From Chloracidobacterium sp. (GTDB lineage Bacteria; Acidobacteriota; Blastocatellia; Pyrinomonadales; Pyrinomonadaceae): a DNA stretch of 64,000 nt. Below, piece by piece: positions 8,947 to 19,641 of this stretch. Under the pieces are notes generated by a model, which was given only the letters and a program-made list of their open reading frames with translations, was not told the origin of the DNA and did not search any database. Each line of letters opens with the position of its first letter. Positions within the stretch are counted from its first letter, which is position 1. The position numbers and the translations under genes are program-made. The stretch is taken from positions 310,001 through 374,000 of the forward strand of contig JADJJY010000001.1 in the NCBI GenBank assembly GCA_016706275.1. The letters run 5' to 3'.

Positions 8947-9639
8947 ATGCCTTTCCCGACCTTTCCCGATCCAAAAACCTTTGATTACCCCGACTGGGTC
9001 GAGATCGGCGAATACCTCTTCCGTTCGCATGATGTCATCTCGTTTGGCACGCCTCTGACCGTTAATACTGTTCGCGAAGCTTATCTAAAAGGCATTTTCC
9101 CTTGGTACACCGACGGCATCCCGCTGCCGTGGCATTGTCCCGAAGAGCGTGCGATCCTGGATTTTGCCGATCTGAGCATTCCCCGCAGCCTAGAAAAAGA
9201 ACGCCGAAAAGGCGACCTGACATTCACCATCGACAAAGCCTTTGCGACCGTGATGCACGAGTGTTCGCTCGCCTATCGTCCCGGCCAACGCGGTACTTGG
9301 ATCACGCCGGAGTTTGAGCAGGTTTTCACGCAACTTCACAAAGACGGTATGGCACATAGTATCGAGGCGTGGGATGCCGAGGATAACCTTGTCGGAGGAC
9401 TTTACGGCATTGACGCCGGCGGTGTGTTTTGCGGCGAGTCGATGTTTTACAAAGCACCAAATGCCTCAAAACTCTCGCTGCTCTTTCTGATCGATCATCT
9501 ACAAAGCCGTGGTTCTACCTGGCTCGATACACAGGTTATGACGCCGCATCTCAAAGCATTAGGTGCGAAAGAGATTGACCGCGGCGAGTTTTTGGATAAA
9601 CTCAAAGCAACACAAAATTTAGACTTGACGCTTTTCTGA
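8947..9639 (+). CDS. aat: Leucyl/phenylalanyl-tRNA-protein transferase
   Basis: Aat transfers Leu or Phe from aminoacyl-tRNA to N-terminal Arg/Lys, marking proteins for ClpS/ClpAP degradation (N-end rule). Family motifs are present: AYLKGIFPWYTDGIPLPWHC near residues 46-65, CSLAYRPGQRGTWITPEF, and EDNLVGGLYGIDAGGVFCGESMF. The domain ends with SRGSTWLDTQV. The 230-residue length is typical. No strong Shine-Dalgarno is visible; the start lies directly after the palindromic repeat. The next gene starts 7 bp downstream. Confidence 0.93.
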   Translation: MPFPTFPDPKTFDYPDWVEIGEYLFRSHDVISFGTPLTVNTVREAYLKGIFPWYTDGIPLPWHCPEERAILDFADLSIPRSLEKERRKGDLTFTIDKAFATVMHECSLAYRPGQRGTWITPEFEQVFTQLHKDGMAHSIEAWDAEDNLVGGLYGIDAGGVFCGESMFYKAPNASKLSLLFLIDHLQSRGSTWLDTQVMTPHLKALGAKEIDRGEFLDKLKATQNLDLTLF

Positions 9640-9646
9640 CAACACT

Positions 9647-10699
9647 ATGAGCAACACATTCCTGATCTACGGAGCAAACGGTTACACTGGCGAATTGATC
9701 ACACGCATGGCCGCCGAACGCGGGCTAAAACCGATCCTCGCTGGCCGTAACGCGATCGCGGTCGAAGAATTGGCGAAAAAGCATCATCTCGAATACCGCA
9801 TCTTTTCGCTCGACGAAACCGACCGTGTCGACGCCGCCCTGCAAGAGGTCGATATGGTGCTGCACTGTGCGGGGCCGTTCTCGATCACAAGCGCGCCAAT
9901 GGTCAAGGCTTGTCTGCGAAATAAAAAGCATTACACCGACATCACTGGCGAGATCAGCGTTTTTGAGACGTGTGCGGCATTTGATCCTAAGGCACAGGAT
10001 GCCGGGATCATGGTTATGCCAGGCGTCGGTTTTGATGTCGTCCCGAGCGACTGTCTCGCACGTCATCTAATGGATCGTCTGCCGTCCGCAACTCATTTAT
10101 CCCTGGCATTTTACGGCATGGGCCGCATCTCGCACGGCACCCAAGCGACGATGACGATGAACGTTGGCAAGGGCGGTGCGATCCGCCGCGATGGCAAGAT
10201 CACCGGTGTTCCGTCGGCGTGGAAAACACGCGAGATCGACTTTGGTGAGGGAGTTGTAAAGACAGGGGTGACCATCCCTTGGGGTGACGTTGCGACTGCA
10301 TATTACTCGACAGGCATCCCAAATATCGAGGTCTTTACCATCGTCCCGCCGTCAAATCTAAAGATGATGAAAATGGCCCGCTACATCGGTTGGCTGCTCG
10401 CAACCGGGCCAATTCAGAGCTATTTGCAAAAGAAAATTCCCGCCGGAGGCCCGTCCGACGCTGAACGCGAAAAAGGCCGCACCCTCCTCTGGGGCGAAGC
10501 ATCCGACGGTAACGGCAACAAAGTTGAATCGAGACTTCAAGGCCCCGAGGGCTACACCCTTACCGCCATCGCCGCATTAAACATCGCCGAAAAGATCCTC
10601 GCCGGCAATTTCACCGCGGGTTATCAAACCCCCGCAAAAGCATACGGCGCCGACCTCGTGCTTGAGATCGATGCCGTGTCGAGACAGGATGTTGTTTAA
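9647..10699 (+). CDS. Saccharopine dehydrogenase-like NAD(P)-binding protein (trans-acting enoyl reductase type)
   Basis: This 350-residue protein opens with a Rossmann dinucleotide-binding motif (LIYGANGYTGELI, residues 5-17). AGPFSITSAPMVKACL, HYTDITGE and VMPGVGFDVVPSDC follow, which mark the saccharopine-dehydrogenase/trans-acting enoyl reductase superfamily. Substrate is unknown; relatives act in lipid or amino-acid metabolism. The C-terminal part is shorter than in lysine-pathway enzymes. It probably forms an operon with aat. It ends only 2 bp from the stop of the convergent gene at 10702. Confidence 0.8.
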   Translation: MSNTFLIYGANGYTGELITRMAAERGLKPILAGRNAIAVEELAKKHHLEYRIFSLDETDRVDAALQEVDMVLHCAGPFSITSAPMVKACLRNKKHYTDITGEISVFETCAAFDPKAQDAGIMVMPGVGFDVVPSDCLARHLMDRLPSATHLSLAFYGMGRISHGTQATMTMNVGKGGAIRRDGKITGVPSAWKTREIDFGEGVVKTGVTIPWGDVATAYYSTGIPNIEVFTIVPPSNLKMMKMARYIGWLLATGPIQSYLQKKIPAGGPSDAEREKGRTLLWGEASDGNGNKVESRLQGPEGYTLTAIAALNIAEKILAGNFTAGYQTPAKAYGADLVLEIDAVSRQDVV

Positions 10700-10701
10700 G
10701 A

Positions 10702-11262
10702 TTACGGCGTATCGACGCGTTTTCCTTCGATAAATTTGACTTGTTTGAGCTTGGTGCCGGTCCACTCAAAAAAGTAATTGCCGCATTTTGCATTTTCCTT
10801 GTTTAAACCACCACCGGTGAATCCGTTAATGACGGCCATACGGCTGTTGGCCTTGAATATCACAACATCGGGATATTCCGGTTCTTCTTGTTTAGGTGCA
10901 TCGGAGGGCAATCCGTTTTTGGGCAATTCACAAAATCCTGAGCCTGTTCCGGCAAATTCCTTAGGGAAAAAAACCTTTCCGTTTCTGGCGTCAATTACCG
11001 CCCACTGCGAACAATTCGTTCCACAGCCCCAACCGGTCAAGATAAAATGCCCGGCGAAATTCACGCCTTCTTTCGCGGCGTTACGCAGATTGGTGCGAAA
11101 CATCGATGCGTCTTTGTGGCTTTTTAGGTTGACGGTGACGCTTTTGGTTTTTTCAACCTTTGCCGCGTATTGGGAAAATTTTGGTGGTGTCTGAGCCGAA
11201 GCCACGGCCGCAAAAAATGCGACGGACAAGATCAGAACGATAAGATAAATAAATTTATTCAT
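10702..11262 (-). CDS. Secreted small protein of unknown function (WGCGTNCSQ motif)
   Basis: This 186-residue protein has a signal peptide (MNKFIYLIVLILSVAFFAAV, cleavage near ASAQ). The conserved core NFAGHFILTGWGCGTNCSQW followed by AVIDARNGKVFFP recurs in uncharacterised periplasmic proteins of Acidobacteria and Proteobacteria; the two cysteines may form a disulfide. I know no function for it. It is convergent with the reductase-like gene at 9647 and lies downstream of the nucleotidyltransferase module on the same strand. Confidence 0.7.
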   Translation of the reverse strand: MNKFIYLIVLILSVAFFAAVASAQTPPKFSQYAAKVEKTKSVTVNLKSHKDASMFRTNLRNAAKEGVNFAGHFILTGWGCGTNCSQWAVIDARNGKVFFPKEFAGTGSGFCELPKNGLPSDAPKQEEPEYPDVVIFKANSRMAVINGFTGGGLNKENAKCGNYFFEWTGTKLKQVKFIEGKRVDTP

Positions 11263-11390
11263 ACTATTTTAAGTAAGGCCTCCTTTTTTTGTAAGGAGGG
11301 AGTTTTTGGACAATCCTGTTTGCTAACTTTCGGCGTGTAGCCCTCGATAAACCTGTCTTGGGTTTTGGCGGTGTTTCGGCTCAAGACCGA

Positions 11391-11837
11391 TCAAGAATTC
11401 TCGGTCAGCCACATAATATCACTGCTATCTTTATCGCGATTCGCGGCTTTCTTATTTGCAAGCAGATCGTTTTTTGATAAAACGAATATCTCAAGGTCCC
11501 CGATCGAAACTGCGATCTTATTTTTCCATGCATCGTCGAATGACACGCCGCTGATCCGAGTCATCAAGTCGATACGACGCGGTTCGACGCCTAGTTGGAC
11601 AACGTTATCACCGGATGTAAAATCTTCGGTCGAAATATTCTCAAGCGGAGCTCCAAATTCGCGTAACGCCCTCATTACTCGCTCCGCATTATTTGGGCTG
11701 TTTCGTAAGAAAATGTCTATGTCGCCTGTGGCCCTCGGTCTGCCGTGAGATGCAAGTGCATATGCTCCAACGACGATAAACTCAACTTCGGCGCGTCTTA
11801 ACGACAACAATATGTCTCTGAAGTCTGGGTTTAACAT
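11391..11837 (-). CDS. MNT/AbiEii-like nucleotidyltransferase
   Basis: This 148-residue protein has the minimal nucleotidyltransferase fold. VEFIVVGAYALASHG is followed by RATGDIDIFL, giving the DxD metal-binding pair, and a third acidic residue sits in RIDLMTRI. The end (FVLSKNDLLANKKAANRDKDSSDI) is the substrate-helix pattern of Nuc_transf/DUF6036-like proteins, which resemble the toxin half of AbiE and MNT-HEPN modules. The gene overlaps the 66-residue gene upstream by 56 bp in another frame, so the two are translationally coupled. Confidence 0.75.
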   Translation of the reverse strand: MLNPDFRDILLSLRRAEVEFIVVGAYALASHGRPRATGDIDIFLRNSPNNAERVMRALREFGAPLENISTEDFTSGDNVVQLGVEPRRIDLMTRISGVSFDDAWKNKIAVSIGDLEIFVLSKNDLLANKKAANRDKDSSDIMWLTENS

Positions 11838-11982
11838 TGAGATCTTCCTTGAAGGCCCATGCGTCGAGGGTTAGCTGATCTACCATCTCGATCAATTCGC
11901 CTGCCGTCTTGTCTTTTAGATCGTCTCTTTTGTCAGATTCTTCTAACGTCGATTTTTTAACCTTTATGTCTCGCATGGGCAA
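11782..11982 (-). CDS. Small partner protein of the nucleotidyltransferase
   Basis: This 66-residue charged protein starts MPMRDIKVKKSTLEESDKRD and ends PRLQRHIVVVKTRRS. Short proteins with a final 'RLQRVIEVV'-like strand commonly precede standalone nucleotidyltransferase genes, and this one fits that pattern. Its 3' end overlaps the start of that gene by 56 bp. A role as cognate regulator or antitoxin is inferred from position and size. It starts 15 bp after the gyrB stop on the same strand, so gyrB transcription may read into the pair. Confidence 0.6.
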   Translation of the reverse strand: MPMRDIKVKKSTLEESDKRDDLKDKTAGELIEMVDQLTLDAWAFKEDLNVKPRLQRHIVVVKTRRS

Positions 11983-11997
11983 TAGATAAAACCGTCG

Positions 11998-14412
<2,415 letters not shown>

Positions 14413-14585
14413 TTTTTAAACCTCTGTAACCTTAGATCTTGTCTATTTTTGGAATATGTCGAGCCGCTCAGTAGGTGCGGTTTTGATGGTTCTCACAGAT
14501 GTAAAATTCCCATGAATCCCAAAGGAAGATTTTACCATTTGTTGGGTATTATAGACAGCCGCCAAAGCCAATAAATAGCTTTATT

Positions 14586-15686
14586 TTATTGTATTTTGGC
14601 CTCACCGGCGGCGACCCTGAAAACGGTCGCGTTGGCGCCAAATCTTTCGACAAAATTGTCCTTTGAGGTAGTAACAAAAAGCTGTGTTTTGCCGTTGAGA
14701 TATTCGAGCAGTTGGCCGATGCGAGCGTAGTCGAGCTCGGCGTCGATATCGTCGAGGAGAAAGAGCGGATATTCGCCTCGTGTGGCTTCAAAAACAGTGA
14801 TGTTTGCCAGGAGTAGCAGGAGTAAAGAGCTTCTTTGTTGGCCAGCGGAGCCAAATTTACGCAGATCACGACCGTCAAACTTTATTTCAAGCTCGTCTCG
14901 ATGTGTGCCGATCAGAGCGTGTCCGGCGACGACCTCTGCCTGAACACGTAACTGGAGCCGTTCGGCGATCAAGGCGGCGTAGTCGGTCATATCGCCTTTT
15001 CCTTCGAGTGACGACAGATATTCAACTGAGATCTCTTCGCGGGCAAATAGCTTTTTTTCAAGTACGCCGTTAAGCCGCTCCACAAAGCGGACACGGGCCT
15101 TGTGTATCTTGGTCGCGAGCGTAGCCAGTTGCGTATTCCACGGCTCAAGCAGATCCGACGTCTTTTCGAGCGATTGTTCGCTGTCCCGTGCTGTTTGCAG
15201 CAAAGCGTTTTTTTGCCGCACTACGCGGTTGTAATCGGTGAAAACCTGTACGAACGGCGGGTGCAGCGACACGATCCCGGCATCGAGAAATCGCCGCCTA
15301 GCATCCGGCTGGCCGCGAACGATATCCAGTTCATCTGCATTGAATACGACCGCGTGAAGCTGCCCCAGATAGCTTTGCACCGTCTCTTTCTTATCGTTTA
15401 TCGAAAGCGTTTTGATGTTGCCTTGGATCACCACCCGCAACTCGCGCTTGATCTCGGGCGATTCGCGAACCTCACCGCGAATAAACGCGCTAGCCTCACC
15501 AAAATTGATCGCCTCTTGCAGCTTTGTCGTCCGAAACGACCGGGCCGACGCCAAGACCGCAATCGCTTCTAGCCAGTTCGTCTTGCCCTGGCCGTTTTCA
15601 CCAACAAGGATATTTAGTCCGTTGCCGCACTTAATACCGCCGCGTAAATTGCGAAAATTTTCGGCTGCGATCGTCTCGAGAAACAT
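14586..15686 (-). CDS. recF: DNA replication and repair protein RecF
   Basis: RecF is an SMC-like ATPase that loads RecA at gapped DNA with RecO and RecR. The 366-residue protein has a Walker A motif in GENGQGKTNWLEA near 29-41. The family's N-terminal ETIAAENFRN is present, as is FNADELDIVRGQPDARRRFLD. The ABC-type signature and Walker B are in RKFGSAGQQRSSLLLLLLA and LFLLDDIDAELD. The recF-gyrB order is the classical origin arrangement, but here the pair is about 43 kb from dnaN and points the other way. Confidence 0.96.
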   Translation of the reverse strand: MFLETIAAENFRNLRGGIKCGNGLNILVGENGQGKTNWLEAIAVLASARSFRTTKLQEAINFGEASAFIRGEVRESPEIKRELRVVIQGNIKTLSINDKKETVQSYLGQLHAVVFNADELDIVRGQPDARRRFLDAGIVSLHPPFVQVFTDYNRVVRQKNALLQTARDSEQSLEKTSDLLEPWNTQLATLATKIHKARVRFVERLNGVLEKKLFAREEISVEYLSSLEGKGDMTDYAALIAERLQLRVQAEVVAGHALIGTHRDELEIKFDGRDLRKFGSAGQQRSSLLLLLLANITVFEATRGEYPLFLLDDIDAELDYARIGQLLEYLNGKTQLFVTTSKDNFVERFGANATVFRVAAGEAKIQ

Positions 15687-15837
15687 TTTGTGATTCTAAC
15701 ATGCCCGGCACTGCGGGACGGACGGACGTTTTTTTATTTCTATTTCGACTTTTCTGGATGTATAATCCATTAGCAGTTTATTTAAAGTAGGAGTGTTCAA
15801 CATTCTTAAACCGATAGATTGCTTCCCGCCCGAAACG

Positions 15838-16344
15838 ATGAGAATTTTAACGATCACATTTCTTACGCTTATTCTTGCCTCATCTGCATTTGCGCAGAGC
15901 AATCTAAAAGTCGGATCGCCCGCACCTGCCTTTACCGGAGTTACGCTCGCCGGTTCGGATTTTGATCTTAATCAACTTCGAGGCAGTGTTGTCGTTATTA
16001 CATTTTGGTCAACGCGTTGTGAGATTTGCCACGTCGAATTTCCCAAACTCAACCGCTTGATCAAGGGATATGAAGGTAAAAAGGTCGTTTTTCTATCACT
16101 CACAACGGAGAATGAAGAAAAGATCGAGGCGTACCTTAAAAAGAACCCGCTCGAAACGCAGATACTGCCAAATAGTTTTGGCGTCTTGCTGCAATATGCC
16201 GACCGGGACAAAAACGGAAATCTCGACATGGGCTATCCGTCATATTATGTCGTAAATGATGCCGGCAATATCGAGTTTCGATCGAGCGGATATGACAAAA
16301 CTACGGCTCTTAACTCGGCCCTAACCCGCCTCCTTTCCAAGTAA
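15838..16344 (+). CDS. TlpA/redoxin-family thioredoxin-like protein 1
   Basis: A signal peptide (MRILTITFLTLILASSAFAQ) leads a periplasmic thioredoxin fold of about 150 residues. The redox pair is C61-E-I-C64 in FWSTRCEICHVEFPK. An acidic loop DRDKNGNLD near 123-131 resembles an EF-hand calcium loop. It is followed by the cis-Pro region (YPSYYVV). The ATG at 15838 is preferred because the signal peptide begins there; a GTG at 15793 would add 15 residues. The next gene is a paralog, so the two may work together in disulfide reduction or cytochrome maturation (inference). Confidence 0.82.
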   Translation: MRILTITFLTLILASSAFAQSNLKVGSPAPAFTGVTLAGSDFDLNQLRGSVVVITFWSTRCEICHVEFPKLNRLIKGYEGKKVVFLSLTTENEEKIEAYLKKNPLETQILPNSFGVLLQYADRDKNGNLDMGYPSYYVVNDAGNIEFRSSGYDKTTALNSALTRLLSK

Positions 16345-16360
16345 CCACCATTCCAAATTC

Positions 16361-16389
16361 TTGACATACGACTCATTTACCACTAAAAG
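16361..16389 (+). promoter_or_regulatory. Candidate promoter of the second TlpA gene (leaderless)
   Basis: TTGACA at 16361-16366, a 17-bp spacer, then TAAAAG at 16384-16389. The -10 element ends 6 bp before the ATG at 16396 and no Shine-Dalgarno is visible, so the transcript would begin at or next to the start codon. The -10 is only a 4/6 match. Confidence 0.45.
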
Positions 16390-16395
16390 TGGTGT

Positions 16396-16914
16396 ATGAG
16401 GTATATTTACGCCCTGATCGCCCTCCTAATTTTCGCGTTTTCTATGTCGGCGCAAAATCAGATCGGAGCAAGCCCTTCATTTGCGGCGCTTGATTTGGCC
16501 GGGCAAAAGATCGATACCACAGAGTTCCGGGGAAAGGTAATCGTCCTTAATCTGTGGTTTATAAGTTGCCCTAACTGTGTCGAAGAGGTCAAAATTCTCA
16601 ACGCTCTCGTTGATCAGTACAAAGACAATAAAAATGTCGTATTTTTAGGAGTTGCCGCCAGCCGAAAACCCGACCTCGAAAAATTTCTCGTCAAAAATCC
16701 TTTCAAATATCGTGTAATACCAAACGGTTCGATGATAATCATCAGCAAATTTGGTGATCCCGGAAAAAACGGCGAACTAAGCGTTCCATTCCCGATGCAT
16801 TACGTTCTAGACCGCGACGGTAAGATAGTTGCCAAGGCTCAGGGCATTAAAGGTATCGAAGCGGTAAAGGCCGAGTTGGCAACGCAGTTTGTAAAAAGCG
16901 GCGGTACTGACTAA
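16396..16914 (+). CDS. TlpA/redoxin-family thioredoxin-like protein 2
   Basis: This 172-residue exported thioredoxin-fold protein has a signal peptide ending in SMSAQ. Its redox motif is C58-P-N-C61 in FISCPNCVEEVK. The equivalent of the acidic loop of its upstream neighbour is degenerate here (GDPGKNGELS), followed by PFPMHYVLDRDGKIV. It is a paralog of the preceding gene with a different CxxC dipeptide, which suggests different redox potential or partners. It probably has its own promoter. tRNA-Ser lies 58 bp downstream. Confidence 0.85.
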   Translation: MRYIYALIALLIFAFSMSAQNQIGASPSFAALDLAGQKIDTTEFRGKVIVLNLWFISCPNCVEEVKILNALVDQYKDNKNVVFLGVAASRKPDLEKFLVKNPFKYRVIPNGSMIIISKFGDPGKNGELSVPFPMHYVLDRDGKIVAKAQGIKGIEAVKAELATQFVKSGGTD

Positions 16915-16972
16915 TTCGAGATTTGTCTAACTCGGCAGCTTACAGTATATTTTTAGATTGTCCGCTTCGTGC

Positions 16973-17058
16973 GGAGAGGTAGCCTAATTGGTAAGGCAGT
17001 AGTCTTGAAAACTACCGCGCGTAAGCGCTTGCAGGTTCGAGTCCTGTCCTCTCCGCCA
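16973..17058 (+). tRNA. tRNA-Ser (anticodon TGA)
   Basis: The acceptor stem is GGAGAGG (16973-16979) with CCTCTCC (17048-17054), and the 3' CCA is encoded (17056-17058). The anticodon arm GTAGT-CTTGAAA-ACTAC gives anticodon TGA. A long class II variable arm (GCG...CGC) and the T-loop TTCGAGT are present. Length is 86 nt, as expected for serine tRNAs. It reads UCA and other UCN codons. Confidence 0.97.
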
Positions 17059-17137
17059 TTTATTTCTTTTACTAAAATCTCATCCAAATAATTTTCCTTG
17101 CTTTCAATTTCACTTTTGTTATAGCCTAAGTGCATAC

Positions 17138-17155
17138 TGAATGACGGTTCATTCA
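17138..17155. promoter_or_regulatory. FadR-type operator upstream of the TetR regulator
   Basis: TGAATGACGGTTCATTCA is a perfect 7-bp inverted repeat with a 4-bp centre. It matches the arms of the Bacillus subtilis FadR consensus TGAATGA-N4-TCATTCA. It lies 11 bp before the start of the TetR gene, where a bound repressor would block expression of the fadR-fadD pair. Identification of the family consensus is from knowledge; binding here is inference. Confidence 0.75.
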
Positions 17156-17166
17156 TAAGTACAAGT

Positions 17167-17784
17167 ATGCCAAAACCAGCCAGACACGGCTCTGCGGTTC
17201 GCGCCGTTGTTACCGACAAACGTGAGGCAATTTTGCGTGCGGCGATCAAGGTGTTTGCCGGAAAGGGCTATTTTAACTCCAAGGTGGCTGACATCGCCGG
17301 CGAGGCAGGCATCGCGGACGGCACAGTCTATCTATATTTTAAGAGTAAGGACGAGATCCTGCATTCGATCTTTGACCGTGCGATGGCCGAGTTTATCGCC
17401 GAAGGTAAAAAAGAACTTGCCGAGATCGCCGACCCTGTCGGAAAGTTGACCCGCATTGCAGAGCTGCATCTCGAACGCCTCGGGGCCGACCGCGACATGG
17501 CGATCGTTTTTCAGGTCGAACTTCGGGGGTCGACAAAATTCATGCAGGAATTTTCGGCTGCAGGTTTTGGTGAGTATCTCGACATTATCCGAAAGACGAT
17601 CGAGGATGGACAAAACGAAGGGGTTTTTCGCAAAGAGGTCAAACCGGTCGTAGCCGCCAAGATCCTCTACGGTGCTCTCGACGAGATGGTGACAAACTGG
17701 GTGCTTTCAAAAAAAGCATATCCATTGCCGCCGATGGCGGGCGAGGTATTGAGCATTTTCTTTGGAGGCATGTCGTGTAAATGA
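17167..17784 (+). CDS. fadR: TetR/AcrR regulator, FadR-like fatty acid degradation repressor
   Basis: This 205-residue TetR-family protein has an N-terminal HTH (REAILRAAIKVFAGKGYFNS, VADIAGEAGIADGTVYLYFK, SKDEILHSIFDRA). The ligand domain (ELRGSTKFMQEF, YGALDEMVTNWVLS) resembles Bacillus FadR/YsiA regulators, which release DNA on binding long-chain acyl-CoA. The acyl-CoA ligase gene overlaps it by 4 bp (ATGA), and a FadR-type operator lies just upstream, so autoregulation of the pair is likely. No Shine-Dalgarno is evident. The symbol rests on context plus operator. Confidence 0.8.
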   Translation: MPKPARHGSAVRAVVTDKREAILRAAIKVFAGKGYFNSKVADIAGEAGIADGTVYLYFKSKDEILHSIFDRAMAEFIAEGKKELAEIADPVGKLTRIAELHLERLGADRDMAIVFQVELRGSTKFMQEFSAAGFGEYLDIIRKTIEDGQNEGVFRKEVKPVVAAKILYGALDEMVTNWVLSKKAYPLPPMAGEVLSIFFGGMSCK

Positions 17785-19637
17785 TAACCGAAGCCGGAAA
17801 TCTGATAGACACCCGTCGAAACACGCTTGGCCGGGGTGTGCCGTTGATGGATAACGAGCCGCAGACTTTGCCGCAGCTATTCCGGCGTTCGGTCACTGAG
17901 TACGGCTTGCCCGACGCATTAAATCACAAAGACGGCGATGAATGGCGATCGATCTCATCTGCCAAGATGGTCGAACGAGCGGAGAATATCGCTCTAGGCC
18001 TGTATTCGCTCGGCCTTCGCAAAGGTGATCGTGCGGCGATCCTAGCCCCAAACTCACCCGAATGGACATTATCAGACGCCGGATGCCAGTTTGCCGGCGT
18101 GGTCGATGTGCCCATCTACACAACACTCTCGCCGGACACCGTTCGTTACATCATCGATGACTCGGCCGCACGTGTATTCTTTCTCAAAGACGCAGATGCG
18201 TACAAGCGTCTGCTACCAGCGTTAGAGAGTTGCAGCTCGATCGATAAATTTGTCCTTTTTGACGGCGGGATTGACGCCAACAATGTTGTCTCGTTAGAGA
18301 GTCTAGAATCAGATGGAGCAGATCTTAGAGATACGCATCATTCTCTTTTACAAGAATTGGCCGACGCCATCGATCCGCAGGATATCGCGACGCTGATCTA
18401 CACCAGCGGGACTACCGGCGAGCCAAAGGGCGTGATGCTAACGCACGCCAATCTGATCTCAAACGTCATCGATGCGAGTGAACGATTTGTCTTCACAGGC
18501 GTGGATATCTCGTTATCGGTTCTGCCGCTTTCTCACGTTTTCGAACGCACAGGGATGTACGTCTACATCATGTACGGAATGCGGGTCTTTTACGCCGAAT
18601 CGATCGAAAAAGTGCCTGAGAATCTGAAAGAGGTGCGTCCGACGGTGTTTATCGGGGTGCCGCGTATATTCGAAAAGGTTTTCGAACGTGCCCGTCTCAA
18701 AGCGACACAGTCAGGCCGCATCAATGAGCTGATCTTTGATTGGGCGATAGATATTGCTAAGGAATTTGCGGCGTTAAAAGAATCTGGCCAGCCGATACCA
18801 ATGGCATTGACCGCAAAACACGGTGTAGCGGACAAGATCGTCTATTCAAAATTGCGTGACTTTTTTGGCGGAAATCTGCGGTTTTGCATCACCGGCGGTG
18901 CAGCACTGCCGGACGAAATATATCTGATATTTACCGGTGCAGGTATCTCGATAATGCAGGGCTATGGGCTGACGGAAACGTCGCCTGTGATCTCATCTAA
19001 TAATCCTACTGCTGTACGGGTCGGCACAGTCGGCAGACCAATTCGAAATGTTGAGGTTCGAATCGCCGAAGATGGCGAGATCGAGGTCAGCGGTCCCGGC
19101 GTGATGGCCGGCTATTATCACAAGGAAGACGCTACACGCGAAGCTTTTACTGATGATGGCTGGTTTAAGACGGGCGATATCGGCACGGTGGACGGCGACG
19201 GATATTTAAAGATAACGGACCGAAAAAAGGAGCTTTTCAAAACATCCGGCGGTAAGTACATCGCTCCGTCACCGATCGAACAAATGATCCGGTCGTCGCG
19301 GTTCGTCAATCAAGCCGTTTTGGTTGGCAACGAGCGGAAATTTCCGGCTGCGCTTATCGTGCCCAACTTTGAAATGCTCGAATCATACGCAAATCTCAAA
19401 GAACTAGATATCAAAACGCCAGCAGAATTTTGCAGCCACCCGCGGATCATAGATCTGTTTCAACGGCAGATCGAATCCCATACCATCGGGCTCGCCCAGT
19501 ATGAAAAGGTAAAAAAATTCGCCCTTCTTGACCATGAACTTACGGTCGAGAACGGCGAACTTACTCCTACTCTGAAAACAAAACGACGGGTCGTTGACGA
19601 AAAATATAGCGATATAATTGACAGCCTTTATCTATAG
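17781..19637 (+). CDS. fadD: Long-chain fatty acid-CoA ligase (AMP-forming)
   Basis: The enzyme activates fatty acids to acyl-CoA through an acyl-adenylate. The 618-residue protein contains the AMP-binding P-loop IYTSGTTGEPKGVMLTH near residue 209. It also has LPLSHVFERTG, the YGLTETSPVISSN motif and GWFKTGDIG. KITDRKKELFKTSGGKYIAP bears the hinge, and PTLKTKRR lies near the end. It resembles FadD15-type ligases. The ATG overlaps the fadR stop (ATGA); an alternative Met lies at 17846. Its product CoA esters would be the inducer of the neighbouring repressor. Confidence 0.93.
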   Translation: MITEAGNLIDTRRNTLGRGVPLMDNEPQTLPQLFRRSVTEYGLPDALNHKDGDEWRSISSAKMVERAENIALGLYSLGLRKGDRAAILAPNSPEWTLSDAGCQFAGVVDVPIYTTLSPDTVRYIIDDSAARVFFLKDADAYKRLLPALESCSSIDKFVLFDGGIDANNVVSLESLESDGADLRDTHHSLLQELADAIDPQDIATLIYTSGTTGEPKGVMLTHANLISNVIDASERFVFTGVDISLSVLPLSHVFERTGMYVYIMYGMRVFYAESIEKVPENLKEVRPTVFIGVPRIFEKVFERARLKATQSGRINELIFDWAIDIAKEFAALKESGQPIPMALTAKHGVADKIVYSKLRDFFGGNLRFCITGGAALPDEIYLIFTGAGISIMQGYGLTETSPVISSNNPTAVRVGTVGRPIRNVEVRIAEDGEIEVSGPGVMAGYYHKEDATREAFTDDGWFKTGDIGTVDGDGYLKITDRKKELFKTSGGKYIAPSPIEQMIRSSRFVNQAVLVGNERKFPAALIVPNFEMLESYANLKELDIKTPAEFCSHPRIIDLFQRQIESHTIGLAQYEKVKKFALLDHELTVENGELTPTLKTKRRVVDEKYSDIIDSLYL

Positions 19638-19641
19638 GGTG

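Noticed and set aside
11262..11380. Open minus-strand stretch with a peptide resembling the end of the protein at 10702 (FIEG motif)
   Set aside because: Only four residues match and no start or domain is visible; too weak to call a decayed duplicate.
15793..15837. GTG at 15793 as the start of the first TlpA gene
   Set aside because: AGGA directly abuts the codon, too close for a Shine-Dalgarno, and the signal peptide starts at the ATG at 15838.
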